A DNA stretch of 64,000 nucleotides, taken from contig BCKK01000006.1 in the NCBI GenBank assembly GCA_001600615.1, forward strand, positions 62,001 through 126,000. Reading direction: 5' to 3'. The position numbers and the translations under genes were made by a program. Source of the stretch: Dioszegia crocea. Its lineage: Eukaryota; Basidiomycota; Tremellomycetes; Tremellales; Bulleribasidiaceae. A model generated the notes under the pieces. That model was not told the origin of the DNA. It saw only the letters and a program-made list of their open reading frames with translations, and searched no databases. How positions within the stretch are numbered: the stretch's first letter is position 1; each line of letters begins with the position of its first letter. Shown here piece after piece: positions 1 to 10,944 of this stretch.

Positions 1-477
1 CACACTCACTCTTTTTGATAGCGGGGTGGTCGATGAGCTGAGTGTGACTTCGACACGCTAGGCCTAGAGAGATTGCTTTGTAGCTGCACGGAGGGTGGGA
101 CAGATACACAGCTGTTGATAGCATGAGTAGAAAGCATGCAATGCGCAATATTTCCAGTACATATACTCCAGCCGCCCCTGGGTTGAAACGGGGTAAGGGA
201 TAAAATCCTCAAAGGATCATGATGGTCTGGTATGTCCCAATCAGACAAAGGAACTACGTACCGTGGGGGTTGGGTTGAACGAGTCAGTGACGGCCCTACT
301 CCGTACAGGTGTCGCTGAAAGGATCTGAAAATGCCAGAGTTTTCCGTTGGTATCTCGAATTGGGGGTCATCTGCTGTCAGCCGATGATAGTGTCCATAGA
401 TCATGAGCGATGCGGAACCGATAATAGGCAATCTGCATACAGCCTAAAACCCAAATTGACGAAAAGTGTGATCTCTC
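1..477. other. Left edge, no gene seen
   Basis: This stretch lies downstream of the stop codon of the GPI-protein gene, which reads leftward, and probably holds its 3' untranslated region. An open frame runs across it on the minus strand, but it lacks an ATG start and resembles no family I know. I see no RNA gene or repeat. Confidence 0.4.
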
Positions 478-1444
478 TCAAAGAGTCAAGCCCAATACCA
501 TAGCGCCAGCCGCTAGGGCCGCCACGATGCCTGTTCCCCCAACAATGTCCCTTGATGCCCCTCCAGTCCGGCTGGCTGAGGCTGCTGCGCCTGCGCCAAC
601 AATCGTCGCGGACGAGTTGGCAGATGATGTGGTGGTCGGTGGTGAAACGGGTGCGAAAGATGTGGCAAGTGTTGTAGCTGAGGAGAGGGATGTGGATGAC
701 TTGGTCGAGGATGTCGACGAACGCACTGTCGAACGGCTGGTGGTAGTTGTAGCCGCTGCGGCGACAGGTTGGACCTCGGGGGTAGAGGCTGATGCAATCA
801 GCACTAATTCCTTCCCTTGGTTGATAGCAAAATGCACTCACTGGGTGCACTGTCTGCCGTCGGTGCCCACGTCTCACTCGTAGCCTCGCTCCACGCCTGA
901 TCTGTCGAACTCGTCGATGCACTGCTGGTCGCACTCTTCGCATCCGCCAAGCACCATTTATCGCCTGCAGCAATCTTGATGTTCTGCACGTAGGCTACCG
1001 CTCCCTTTGCGTCTGTGACGCGGAACTCGACCGTTTGGCCGGCAGCTTGGTTGACCAGCCATGTAGCGCTACCTCCGCGGAGATCGGACATGGTGGTAAT
1101 GGGTGTTTCGCCGACGTACAGCCCGCCGAGAGCTATGAAGAGGGAGACCGGGTCCTGAGATGTCAGCTACGATCGGGGCTGAGTGGAAAGAGGACATACG
1201 GTGGCTCCACTCCAGCTGATCGTCGCGTCTCGGCATTGTACTACATTATCCGCCTTGACTGTGATGTTGCTGACTGCGGTCCGTCAGCGCGCTCGATGGA
1301 GAATCCAAGGATAAACGTACTAGGTGCGCCAGCAAAGACATCGCCAATAGCCCCGCCTGCTCGTTCTTGAACCGGGTGACGAGGAGCAGCGAGTGCAAGA
1401 GCGGGGAGGATGAGGGATGTCAGGATAGCGTGGTGCGATAACAT
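478..1444 (-). CDS. GPI-anchored cell-wall protein, Kre9/Knh1-like domain
   Basis: Small secreted surface protein of about 270 residues in four exons, with introns near 1274-1320, 1155-1199 and about 800-850. The ATG at 1444 opens a clear signal peptide (SLILPALALAAP region). Residues about 42-135 form one beta-rich domain with the pattern common in basidiomycete Ser/Thr-rich GPI proteins: a first Cys, then ATISWSGAT, then GQTVEFRVTDAKGAVAY, closed by a second Cys (DKWCL). Residues 140-245 are almost pure Ser/Thr/Ala and are expected to be O-mannosylated. The C-terminus ends in a hydrophobic tail (IVAALAAGAMVLGLTL) after small residues, as in a GPI signal. Known for the family: wall-linked glycoproteins, some needed for beta-1,6-glucan. 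The exact role here is unknown. Confidence 0.85.
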
Positions 1445-1902
1445 GGTGGGAAGTTGGAAAATAAAGGAGAGTGAGTTTTTAGGGAGTGTGGGTATTGAGG
1501 GTGTAAATTAGTCGAATCTTTAGTATAGAGGTAATGGTAAGAGATGATCTTTTCACGCCATCCCTCTGTCAGCCTTTCCCCGCACTTGTAACGCGACTTG
1601 CTCCCTACAAATGTGACATGTGCCATCCCATGGTCCGCAAAAGATGAAACTCGCCCTTACGCGTCCTCCGACGCGTGCGTTTTAGATCTCAGATTCAGGG
1701 GTTCGACGCGTCCGACTGCCACGTGTTTGGGGTCCCCTAGAGCCATAGGCAAGATGGTGCACGAGTAACGCAGGGCTGGCAATGCACATGTAAGTGAGAA
1801 GATGGTACCCTATCGAGATGTATTAAAAGGCGAAAAGCGTCTGCATTCGCAAATGGCTTGCCAAGTTCTGTCTAGTTTTACAAGACTAGGTACGAGGGAA
1901 AT
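1445..1902. other. Intergenic, upstream of GPI-protein gene
   Basis: This region holds the promoter side of the GPI-protein gene on its left and the 3' end of the leftward DUF1772 gene on its right. A short palindromic-looking stretch with repeated ACGCGT-type words lies at about 1660-1715. I see no coding signal. Confidence 0.4.
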
Positions 1903-2433
1903 CTACGCCAGCAACGCAGTATACAATCCTATCGCCGCTCCAGTCCCCATGATCCCAGCCCTGACAGCGTTGAGCCATTCGAACCGCTTCAACAACACCT
2001 CGACTTCCGCCTTGTCCCCCTCCACCGCCTCCTTTCCTCCCGCCTTCGTCCGCTTCTCATGAAGGTCTAGCAGCCTCTGATTCGCCGCCCCGAGCATGAC
2101 CCCCACTGTGAAGGGTGCAATACCGATGCAACCCACAGCTGCCAAGGCGTAACCCGTCCTCTGCGAGCATGACGCCGGGGCAGCGTACGCTAGCAGACCG
2201 TACAGTCCGGCGGAGATAGTGGCGAGTTGGGGAAAGATGTGCGAGCCGGACGAGAAGAGACCCTTGAGGTGGTCTAGTGCTCGAGCTGTGGAGTGGTCTG
2301 TAGATACAGCGCGGATGATGGGGAGGGGGAAGTAGGAGAGGGAGAGGATGGCGCCGGCTGTACTGGCCGAGATGAGTGGGGCGAGGATGCTCGCTGTAGA
2401 GACGAGCTGGGGAGGAATGGCGATGGTGTTCAT
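1903..2433 (-). CDS. DUF1772 integral membrane protein
   Basis: Single-exon gene of 176 residues. The layout fits the DUF1772 (anthrone oxygenase-like) family: four hydrophobic segments at about residues 8-32, 63-84, 90-112 and 153-175, with a charged loop (residues 115-150, rich in K, E and R) before the last helix. Family members include small membrane proteins beside polyketide clusters that oxidise anthrones, but most fungal copies are uncharacterised. No biosynthetic gene is nearby, so an enzymatic role should not be assumed. The ATG at 2433 is the only sensible start, and a TATA-like element lies about 45-53 nt upstream of it. It is one of the few unspliced genes in the window. Confidence 0.75.
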   Translation of the reverse strand: MNTIAIPPQLVSTASILAPLISASTAGAILSLSYFPLPIIRAVSTDHSTARALDHLKGLFSSGSHIFPQLATISAGLYGLLAYAAPASCSQRTGYALAAVGCIGIAPFTVGVMLGAANQRLLDLHEKRTKAGGKEAVEGDKAEVEVLLKRFEWLNAVRAGIMGTGAAIGLYTALLA

Positions 2434-3301
2434 TGTGGCTTAGTGTTTAAGTATAGACGTGTGATGTTCGACTGTATGCTTATAAAGCGGTTGGAAGAGT
2501 ATTGTCAAGTGGCACTCCAAACCTGCTCTGCCCCTGGTTGGCCCTCGGTCTCCGATATGAGAAGGGCAACGATGAGGTCATTGACATTCCTCGTCGTGCC
2601 TGGCTTCTCGGCGCGAAAATCTCCGACCAAGCAGCGAGCTGTAATGTAAGGCAGCAAGAAGGTTTACTTGGTCTGAACGTGCTTGAAGTGTGTTGAGCAC
2701 AAGAAGCAGTCCCACAGAACACAGGGGCTGTATCGAGAGAAGCATCCGACGGCAACAGCTGAAGATCTACACTCCCTCTCGACATGCGGGAAGACCTTTT
2801 CCCTGAGCTACTGACTATAATTGGCTTTGCCTCCGTACAAGTCCCGCGTGTTCACCTTGTAATGTCCCCCACTGCTCAAAAGGCGGGTTTACCCCCTCCC
2901 AGTGTGAACTCACAAATCTCTACATATCTCAGTGCCTCCCGTATATATATCCACACTTTGCCGCGTTAGTCGCCACGAGAGTCGAGACTGAATCCTCGAC
3001 CACTTTTCGGGGTAGTTCGTTCGGTGCGGCCCATATAGGATCGGTCTGCCGTCTTTGACTATTGACAAAAGAATCAAAACCGTACGGAATGACATGTAAG
3101 GATTCTTATGCAAAAACAAGTACAACTACGAGATGCTAATACAAGGCTCATTCAAAATCTCGGAGCACGTTACAACGGAGAGGAGGAGGAGTCGCGATGC
3201 AGTCAATGCCCACTATCACCTTCTTCTTCGCCTTCTCTTTCTATCTCCAGGAGCAAACCAGACTGATTCGCCCAAAACTCCCCATCGTCCCCTCTTCCGC
3301 T
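2434..3301. other. Intergenic between DUF1772 gene and medusa-like gene
   Basis: The left part is the promoter of the DUF1772 gene and the right part is the 3' flank of the medusa-like gene. Short open frames occur on both strands, but none shows a protein-like composition, splice signals or a family resemblance. Confidence 0.4.
2478..2486 (-). promoter_or_regulatory. TATA-like element of DUF1772 gene
   Basis: On the minus strand the sequence reads CTTTATAAG about 45-53 nt upstream of the ATG at 2433. This is a plausible core promoter, though rather close to the start codon and therefore implying a short leader. Confidence 0.4.
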
Positions 3302-5890
3302 CTACTGCGCCAACGCGGGATACATCACCCTCAAGTCGTTCGAACTCGGCTCACGGCCGATGGTTTGGTGGACATGCGGTAGTTGGTGTGATGTGTCGGG
3401 GTGGCCCTGGGGTTGATGGTGCACATACACAGGTGTCCCACTCGCGTGGTAGGCGTGTCCACCTGGTCCACCGCCTGGAGACGGCACTTCGCTCATACCC
3501 GGATAGTACGCCGTCGTGCCCGTATACGACGCCATATGGGTAGGGGAGACATTGACGTAGTCGGCATGGTGACTGTGCTCCTGATGTGCCAGACCTTTGG
3601 CCGAGTTGGACCGATAATGGCTTGGGGAGTTTCCATGTGAGTGAGGTTGGGAGTGTGGGTGCATACGGTGTGAGTGATGAGGTTGGCTGTGGAGCGAGTG
3701 GGGTTGCGATGGGGCCATGTGGGCCATGTGGGGAGTGGAGTCATGCGGCGATTCGTACATGCCAGAAGTTGCAGAGAAGGTGGCAGAGTCGGCAGAGGTA
3801 TTGGTCGAGAGAGCGGGGACGGAGTCGGCGGAGTGACTGTCGTACGGTGGAATGTGTGAGGGGACCATACCGTCGGCCGGCTGGAGTGGAGAAGGTTGGG
3901 TGTAGGTTGGCATGTACGGCAGCATCTGAGCGGAGAGAGCAGGGGACACTGCGCCGGGATAAGAGGCGGACTGAGTGTCAGTGGGATCCGAAGCTAGATC
4001 AGCTGACAACTCACGTATTTCCCAATGATCTTCTTCAAAGCCTGACCTAGAATATCCCAAGGGAACACCTTGACGTCCTTCTCAATATTTCTCGGCTTTG
4101 GGTTTGGGAATCCCATGATGAGCTTGAAGAAGTCCTCACTTCCAGGCTTCGACTTGCTGACGGTCAACGGCCTGAATCCCTCCAGATTCCGCCTGATCCT
4201 ATTCTTCTCCTCCACAGTGAACCGGTTTCCGACGAGCGCTTCGAGGAGGTAGATGGCGTCGACAGAGGTGACATAACAGAGGTTGTTGTCTTCGCGGAAG
4301 ATGCAAGAGATGATGATGCTCTGTGTGTGTGCCGAGTATTTGTCCTGTGGAATACCTTGGAAGGCGGCGGTGATGGTGGTACCCTCCTGCTTCCGCCAGA
4401 ATTGGACGAGCCGTCGACGATTGTTCCATTCATCTGTGCTCCTACATTGTTAGCGGGGTCAACCAGGTGAGTATCCTTGTCGACTCACCATCCCTTGGCC
4501 ATGTTGTTGAGATCTCCGACTAATTCCAGGGACGCCTTGGATCCGCTTGAAGACGTTGGGAAAGGAGAAACCGGTGCGCTGATTGGCACCTGAGATGCTC
4601 GTTGCAGATTCGGCTGCTCGGGTACGCCATATGCGACACTGGGTGGAGCAGTTCCAGGCCCGCCCCAAGATCCGTGAGGAGATGAATATCCCTCAGCTGA
4701 GACATTAGCACTGAGAAATGCAAAAAGCCTGGATCGAACTTACACTGCATACCAGGTGAGTGCGTCGGGGGTAGAGGGACATGTCCGCTCGTCTCGGGTG
4801 AAGCAGATTCGTATTTGAGGCCCGTGGACATCATACGCCGATGGAGGAAGTGGGTGGGTGAAGGGCGGTGAGATTCGAGAGCGTCACCACTGCGCTTGAG
4901 CGGATTGTGAGCAGGTGCTGCGGCGCTGTACACGCCATATGAGGGGACTGACACGCGTCAGCAAATTTTTCTCCTGAGCCATCAAGTCCCTACTCACCTC
5001 GCGATCCAGACGAGAACGACAGATACGAGTAGTCTCCCAATTGCACCGATCCAACAATCTCCTGACCGCCAAGCAACACTTGAATCGTGACCGGCACCCT
5101 ATTTCCGCTCGCCGCAGTAGCCACCAATGTCCATCCCGGCACCTGCACCTTTAGATGCACCATTTGTCCGGTCGATAAGGGATCCTGGATTTGCGTCACG
5201 GTGGTCGGAAGGGGGTGATTGCCAAACACGATCCTGACCGCCCTGTCCCGCCTGCCCGAATCGTCGGGAGCATTTCGAGGTGATGAGGGAGGTGATGGTG
5301 GAAAGCTGAGTTCACACTTGACAGTGAATTCTCCTCCCGGTGATCCCTGCATCACGCTCGTCTCGTGGACGCCGATCTGATCGGAGCTGAAGCCGGAGGG
5401 AGCAGGGCCTCTGGGTGGCGGAGCCACTACAGGCTCATATGTGGAAGTTGGCGGAGCTGGAGCGGGACCAGCAGGTGAGGGATATGTGCGGTACGGCGCG
5501 TTGGAGCCGGCGGATTCAGGCTGACTATATGAGGTCTTGACCTGCGGGGTCGAGGGGGAGTAGGCACTCTGAGGTGAAGCACCGTGAGAGGGGAAAGATG
5601 GGTCCATCCTGGAATATCGAGCGGCGTAATGGGAACGTGGTGTACGAGGGGATGCGTCGATTATGGGTGGTGGGATCGGGGAAACTGGGACGGAAACTTG
5701 GGGCTGATAGTGATGGTAGGATGTCGAGGCGTGATTGCTCTGGCCGCCTCCGGGGGGCATGTACAGACGGGTCGGGGTCACTGGCGCCGACGGTGGGCCG
5801 TAGTATGCGCCTACATCTTATCAGTATAGGGGCGCAAATTTTAGACAAGATAAACGAGCGACAGAAGGACGTACCTGCTGGACCGTACAT
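3302..5890 (-). CDS. Medusa-like developmental regulator (DUF7082)
   Basis: About 790 residues in six exons. Exon 1 encodes only MYGPAG, ATG at 5890; the joined frame continues AYYGPPSAPVTP. The N-terminus is low-complexity and rich in Pro, Ser and Tyr. A beta-rich segment near residues 180-260 (VRIVFGNHPLP, HLKVQVPGW) looks like a small immunoglobulin-type fold. The diagnostic block lies in exons 4-5: EWNNRRRLVQFWRKQEG, then SCIFRED, then YLLEALVGNRFTVEEKNRIR, RRNLEGFRPLTVSKSKPG, FFKLIMGFPNPKPRNIEKDV and ending KKIIGKY; splicing restores KYSASY across the last junction. The last exon is a His/Pro/Ser-rich tail. From memory this block belongs to DUF7082, the conserved part of Aspergillus MedA, Fusarium Ren1 and smut Med1 regulators of development. 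The block is certain; the MedA assignment is likely. Confidence 0.8.
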
Positions 5891-7900
5891 GATGAGACAA
5901 AATGTCACAGGTGGGCAAAAGGCGATCAATCGAGTCCGAGACAAGTCCGAGACAGACGGCGGTCGAGTGAGACAAGGCGAAAGAGAGGAATGTGGTGCGA
6001 GATGGGTAAAGAGCGAGATGTGAAGGAGAGTCGAAAGAGACTAGCGTCAGCGATGTTTCTGGCGGAGATATAGCGTGGCGATGAAACAATAAGCAAGACA
6101 AAAGAAATCGTGGCCAGAACAAATAAGGAGTGGACAGCAGGGTAATGACGATCGACAAGGGCATGCGCCGGCGTGCGGTGATCCTATGGCTGACTGGTCC
6201 AGGTTCGCCGGCGCCCTTGGCCTTTTCCAGATCTTGCAATCTCTGCAAACCTACGCACCACTCAATGCCGCTTCTTCATCTCCGACTGCGCCACCACTTC
6301 GGCCGACTCCACTAGTACCCTCAGTCATAACGTCAAGGCGGAAGGCGGCAGAGGATGGGTGAGGAGGGCCTGATCGCCCCTGGATAGCGAAGGGAGGTGA
6401 CTGAAAATGTCTGAAACCGGCAGATGACACGAGAGGGAAAAGGTAAATTCAGGATAGCTCCGTCCGAATGCGGTAATTAATTTCAAATTACCACACAATT
6501 ACGACACCCACACCGGGATCGGAACCGGAACCGGCACACGGATATCCCGGTGCACCCAGCGGCGATTCCCGCAACCTCTTCCCCGCGTTTCCCCGCAGAG
6601 CCATTGAAGAACATGAAACGCGAACTTACCGCTTGGTGGAGAGTGCGAGTCTGTGGCCGATATGAGAGTACCGAGCGGGTCCCACAGGGATTGGCGGCGT
6701 CGAAGGGTCCAGTGGATGGAAGTAAGGTGCAAGCGTGATGTCAAGAGTTGTATGACAGTGTCGACAAGGAGGGTGGAGCAGATGAGCGAGACTGTGTCTG
6801 AGGTGGAGGGTGGAGGGAGACGTAGATGAGCTGAGCGAGGTGGAGGGGGAGGAACAGGTGGTAGGAAGGCAGAGACAGAGACAGGTCTCGTATATGAAGC
6901 AAAACCAAAAGTGTGAGATTGTTTCTCGAAAGCGCTGCGGAATGGCGTGGAGCGCGGGGCTGGTATGTTATACCGTGGGAAAAGTTGGCTTGCAAACCGG
7001 GCGCGTCGACATGAATGATGGGTGGGGCCTGGGTCCTGAGAAAGGGGGTAGGTGTTTCGGCTTTCGGATCCGCCAATCTAAACGGCTGTATCAAGTAGGA
7101 CCGCTCCGGCCTCGGCGTTAATCAATTGCGTGCTCGCTTCATTCGGAGTCTCGTTATCGTGTAGGCGTCTAACCACTTGCCTTGAGGTAACAAAATTGAG
7201 GCCCCTGTGGCTTGCACTTCGGAAGACGCGTGCTAATGGATAGAGCCGTATGATTGGCTTAGATTTGTGCTCAGGGCACACCTGAAACACGCGGGCTACC
7301 ACGAGCCTTTGGTGCAAGCGGTGCCTTGAATGCGATCGAACCAGGAGGGAATGATTCCGGATCAGCTTCCGGCCGGCCCCTGACTTTAATTGTTCGCTGG
7401 ACTCTACGCTACTCCACGCGACTGTTCGCCATTCGAAGCATGTGCGCCGCTTCTCTCCAGGCACGCAGGACAGTTGAGCAGGCGAATTTTTCGCAGCCCG
7501 CAATCTAGCCTAGTGGTGCCTAGTACTCGCCGACTCGGCATTGAGCAATGGGCCTAGACTCTGGCCTTGGATGGCATATTCAACGTCCGTCGTGAAGGTC
7601 GATTACCCACAGATACCCTATTGCAGAGTCATTCAAATTTCAGTCCGCTCCGGCCGGTTGTCACCGTGCAATCACCTGCTGAGGAGTCTTCGGCTACGCT
7701 AAGCTTTCGTTATAGGTCAAAAAGTTCGTCCTCCGCCTTGTCCATTGCTAGGCAGTGTCCTGATCTACATTCCGGTTGGCGTTGCTGAAGGCTCGGCCTC
7801 ATCATTGGGTGCAAGGTCCATCTCCCACCCTTGCCGAACTACCTCCCCCCTATATGAATCAAGGGAATACCGCTACAATGCATCTGCGCAACTAAAGTGT
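5891..7900. other. Long gene-free region upstream of medusa-like gene
   Basis: About 2 kb without a convincing gene. The left half probably carries the promoter and a long leader of the medusa-like gene, since fungal developmental regulators often have long, uORF-rich leaders. The right end is the 3' flank of the DUF4385 gene, which also reads leftward. Open frames of 60-140 codons exist (for example at 6741-7094 and 7078-7503 on the minus strand) but lack domain resemblance and clean splice structure. No tRNA-like cloverleaf was found. Confidence 0.4.
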
Positions 7901-8612
7901 TCACTGCTCCTCCTCCTTGACCTCGACCAGCTCTCCGGCATCTTCCTTCTCTGACTTGATCGCCGCTCCTCCATGCTCATCATGCACTTGCTCATCCTCC
8001 GCCTTGCGTACAGCGCTCTGCTCCCCTTTGCGCCATCTCTCAAATGTATCCGCATACCAGCTGTCCTCCCAGCACCTCTTCAGAACCCGCTCAAACACCC
8101 CAGCCCCATCCAGCTTGCCCTGATCATACACCTCTCCCGTCCGCTTCATCTCCTTCTTCTCTCCTGTATCGGGGTCAGTGGCGTACTTCTTACCGCCCGG
8201 CCGAAGGGCGTAACGTAAAGACCTGGTCCGGCCCATCTGTATAAATTTCCGGGCCGTATCGGCGCCTACGAAGTCGTTTTGTGTCCTTGCGGCGGTCAGT
8301 GAAAGTTGTTCGCTTCGCACCTCGCTAGCGAAATACTCACTTGTACGCCACGAATGAGGCCCATATCGCATCCGAGCTTTCCTTGGCAGCCGCCTCATCT
8401 TTGTATCTCCAAACACCCTTGATTTCCGCAGAGTACGGTGGCGTCGTGAATACCCCTTGCTCAGTCTTGAGAGCAGGATATGGCCTGGGATTGAGTCTGT
8501 AGTCGTGCGTCTGTTCCGGCACGCGGTGGACTGTGACCTTTGAGCTTGAGCCGCCTGAGCCTGAAGCCAACCTCGTCTGGGGCCGAGCTTTGCCCAGCGC
8601 CGTCTTTGGCAT
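7901..8612 (-). CDS. DUF4385 family protein
   Basis: About 215 residues in two exons; one intron at about 8284-8331 joins AYK to TQNDF. The start at 8612 (MPKTALGKARPQ) is a clear ATG. Features of DUF4385: a central YRLNPRPYPALKTEQGVF segment, then PPYSAEIKGVWRYKDEAAA, then NDFVGADTARKFIQMGRTRS followed by LRYALRPGGKKYATD. The C-terminal third is helical and charged, ending in a Glu/Lys-rich tail. The family occurs in fungi and bacteria and its biochemical function is not established to my knowledge; the basic N-terminus and conserved Arg/Trp/Tyr might suggest nucleic-acid contact, which is inference. The gene starts about 230 bp from the divergent SET-domain gene, so the two probably share a promoter. 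Confidence 0.8.
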
Positions 8613-8843
8613 TGTGCAGGTGCGCAGCTTCGACCGTGTCCGCCGAGCGGGGCTGTGCTCGGCTCAATATTAGGGTAGTTAGTAACCTCGGTGGTTGATG
8701 CTCGATTGACGATTCCATAAGCATAATTAAACGTGATGCTCTAGGTCAGGCACGGGCCAGGCACGAACGCCTTCCGCGGCGATTACCGGCCGTAGGAATG
8801 CGGAGTGAAAAAATGCCCCACTTGAACCCACTTGAACACCTGA

Positions 8844-10707
8844 ATGAGCACCGGTGTGCTGTCACTAGTCTCTGCCAAGATGTCTGGTGCCCCGCTAGAT
8901 CTTAGAACTGCATACAGCAATACTCCATCTGTGTCTCAACAGACAGAGTCCACGGGAGGGCCTTGCAGTCATGGGCTATTCCTCGATACACGAACACCAT
9001 CTCGCGAACAGCTTCTGGATTGGCTTGATCAAAATGGCGCGTATGTCCATCCTGCACTGCGAGTGGCAGACATGGAAGACGAGTCAGGCTGGCGAGTCAT
9101 TTCAGGTGAAGCGTTAGAGGAGTTTGATCTTCGTAGGTCATCACGCACAGTACAAGAGGAAACACGCTGAACGCCAGTGTTCAGTATTCCCAAAACCGCC
9201 CTATTGTCTACCCGTACCTCTTCGCTTCCTCCACTCCCCACAATGTACGAAGGCCCAATAACCAATCTATCAATCTTCCACCTCGCCCTCTGTATACTGC
9301 ACGAAATGCGACTTGGGCCACAATCCCCGTTCTACGGATACCTACAGAGTCTCCCTAGGGAACCCAAGGAGTGTCTCTTACCGATGTTTTGGCATTTATC
9401 CGAGCTGGGCGGCGAGGATGGAGAGGAGGGTCTGAGATGGCTGAAGGGAAGTGAGGTCGAGAGACGGATGGAGAGTAAGGCAAATGAGGGCCTGGGGTAT
9501 GTAAGTCATCTCGCTCCTTGAAACCTTGCACCGAATTTGTACTGACGTTCAGGGCGATCTGGTCAAGTTTCATAATGCCACCTTGAGTCACCTACCGCCC
9601 ACTCCGAGTCATCCGTCTCCATCACCCCTTACGGCCCTCATCCACACATACACCCTCATCCTCACCCGCGCCTTCGTCATTGATCTCTACCGCCCTACCG
9701 CCCTCGTACCCTTCGCCGACCTCCTCAACCACTCTTCCACCCCCCACACCTCGCTCGCGTCTGACGAGTTCGTCTGTCACCGCTGTGGATCTATGGGTCG
9801 GTGCACCCATGACATGCTAGACAACTACGGCTTACCTTTGCGTCTGCAAGGAACGGATCTGATCGTTCCGCAGAAGCACAAGATGGCGGGTATGAAAGCC
9901 CAGGAAGACGACACGGTAGAAATGCGGGCTGATAGGGAGGTTGAAGCTGGGCACGAGGTCTGGAATACTTATGGCGAGATTGGAGATGCGGGCTTGTTGG
10001 CTGAGTGGGGCTTCCTCGGCGGGGAATATGCGGGCGAAGGGTTGATTTGGGGAGTAGAGGAGATTCCGGAGGGCGAGGCGGATGGCGCGCTGGAGCGGTG
10101 GATTAGGATGATGGATGGGGGTATGGCCGTTGAGACGGAGTCGTCCGGCGAGGAAGAGGACGACGGCCAGGGACTCATCTCGCCACCTGCTAAACATGGC
10201 GTTAATGCCCTTTTGAACCTCTCCCTGTCTGGTCAACTCTCCTTCTCCCTCTTCCTCCTTGTCTACCTTGGCGCTGCGCAGGTCGCTCCCACCGAGTCCG
10301 ATCAGACAGTCTTCGAAGAGGCAAAGGGCACAGTGGACGAGCTGGAGAGAGCGTATGCCAAGGTGGAATCGGAGCTGTCTGAGCAGGGTGGGGATCTTCT
10401 GGCGCCTACCTCACGCACAACAACGTCGACACTATCGACAAATGCCACCCTGTGCGTCCGGTCTGTACTAGACCTCCTCCGACGCCGAGTACAAGCAATG
10501 TACCAGCCCGACCTGACGCCAGATCAGATATTGCAACAAAGAGATGTGAGTCAGCTCGCAACAATCGGCTATACCTTGGAGCTGAGCATCACGCAGGACC
10601 TCCCAGCCTCAGATCAGTACACGCGCATGGCCATGACTCTGACGGCGGACGAGCGTAGCCTGCTTCTTACGACAATTCGGAGGTGGGAGGATCTGTTGGG
10701 TGCGTAG
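8844..10707 (+). CDS. SET-domain protein lysine methyltransferase (SETD6/RKM type)
   Basis: Three exons. Starts at 8844 and 8880 are in frame; 8880 (CAAGATG, MSGAPLDLR) has the better context and gives about 575 residues. Intron 1 (about 9143-9175) joins EEFDL to LFSIPKTALL; intron 2 (about 9502-9552, GTAAGT donor) joins GLGY to GDLVKF. The split SET fold is visible: an N-terminal GLFLDTRT strand region, the signature VPFADLLNHSSTPH with the NHS triad, a Cys-containing insert (CHRCGSMGRCTHD) and the closing EVWNTYGEIGD with its conserved tyrosine. A long helical region follows, like the Rubisco-LSMT substrate-binding domain. Family members methylate lysines on ribosomal proteins or chromatin factors; the substrate here is unknown. 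Acidic tracts (about residues 395-410) lie between SET and C-terminal domain. Confidence 0.82.
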
Positions 10708-10944
10708 ATTATATGAAAGTATAGTAGGAGGATGCAACGATAGGAAATAGATTTCTTCCGCTAGTCGTGTAGCAAGTGACTACATCACATAGAGGATATA
10801 AACATGCAAAGACCTAAATAAGCGCCAACTCTTATTGCCCGTTATACCCAAAACGCCTCCATCATACCCCTATCTCCCCAAGTTTTACTGCAAGACTCAA
10901 CCCCCCACCGCGCTGTCCGAGAATCGGTCCCTCACACTATTGCC

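Noticed and set aside
478..883. Open frames on both strands over the Ser/Thr/Ala-rich part of the GPI protein.
   Set aside because: Low-complexity Ser/Thr codons leave few stops in other frames. The minus-strand frame joins a signal peptide and GPI tail, so the others are shadows.
1903..2433. A polyketide-type cluster marked by the DUF1772 (anthrone oxygenase-like) gene.
   Set aside because: No polyketide synthase, thioesterase or tailoring enzyme lies nearby; neighbours are a wall protein and a developmental regulator.
7240..7360. A tRNA suggested by a GATCGAACC-like word on the plus strand.
   Set aside because: No matching acceptor stem, D arm or anticodon arm at the right spacing on either strand.
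7078..7503. A 141-codon minus-strand frame in the medusa-like upstream region.
   Set aside because: No recognisable features, poor start, overlapped by an equally open plus-strand frame.
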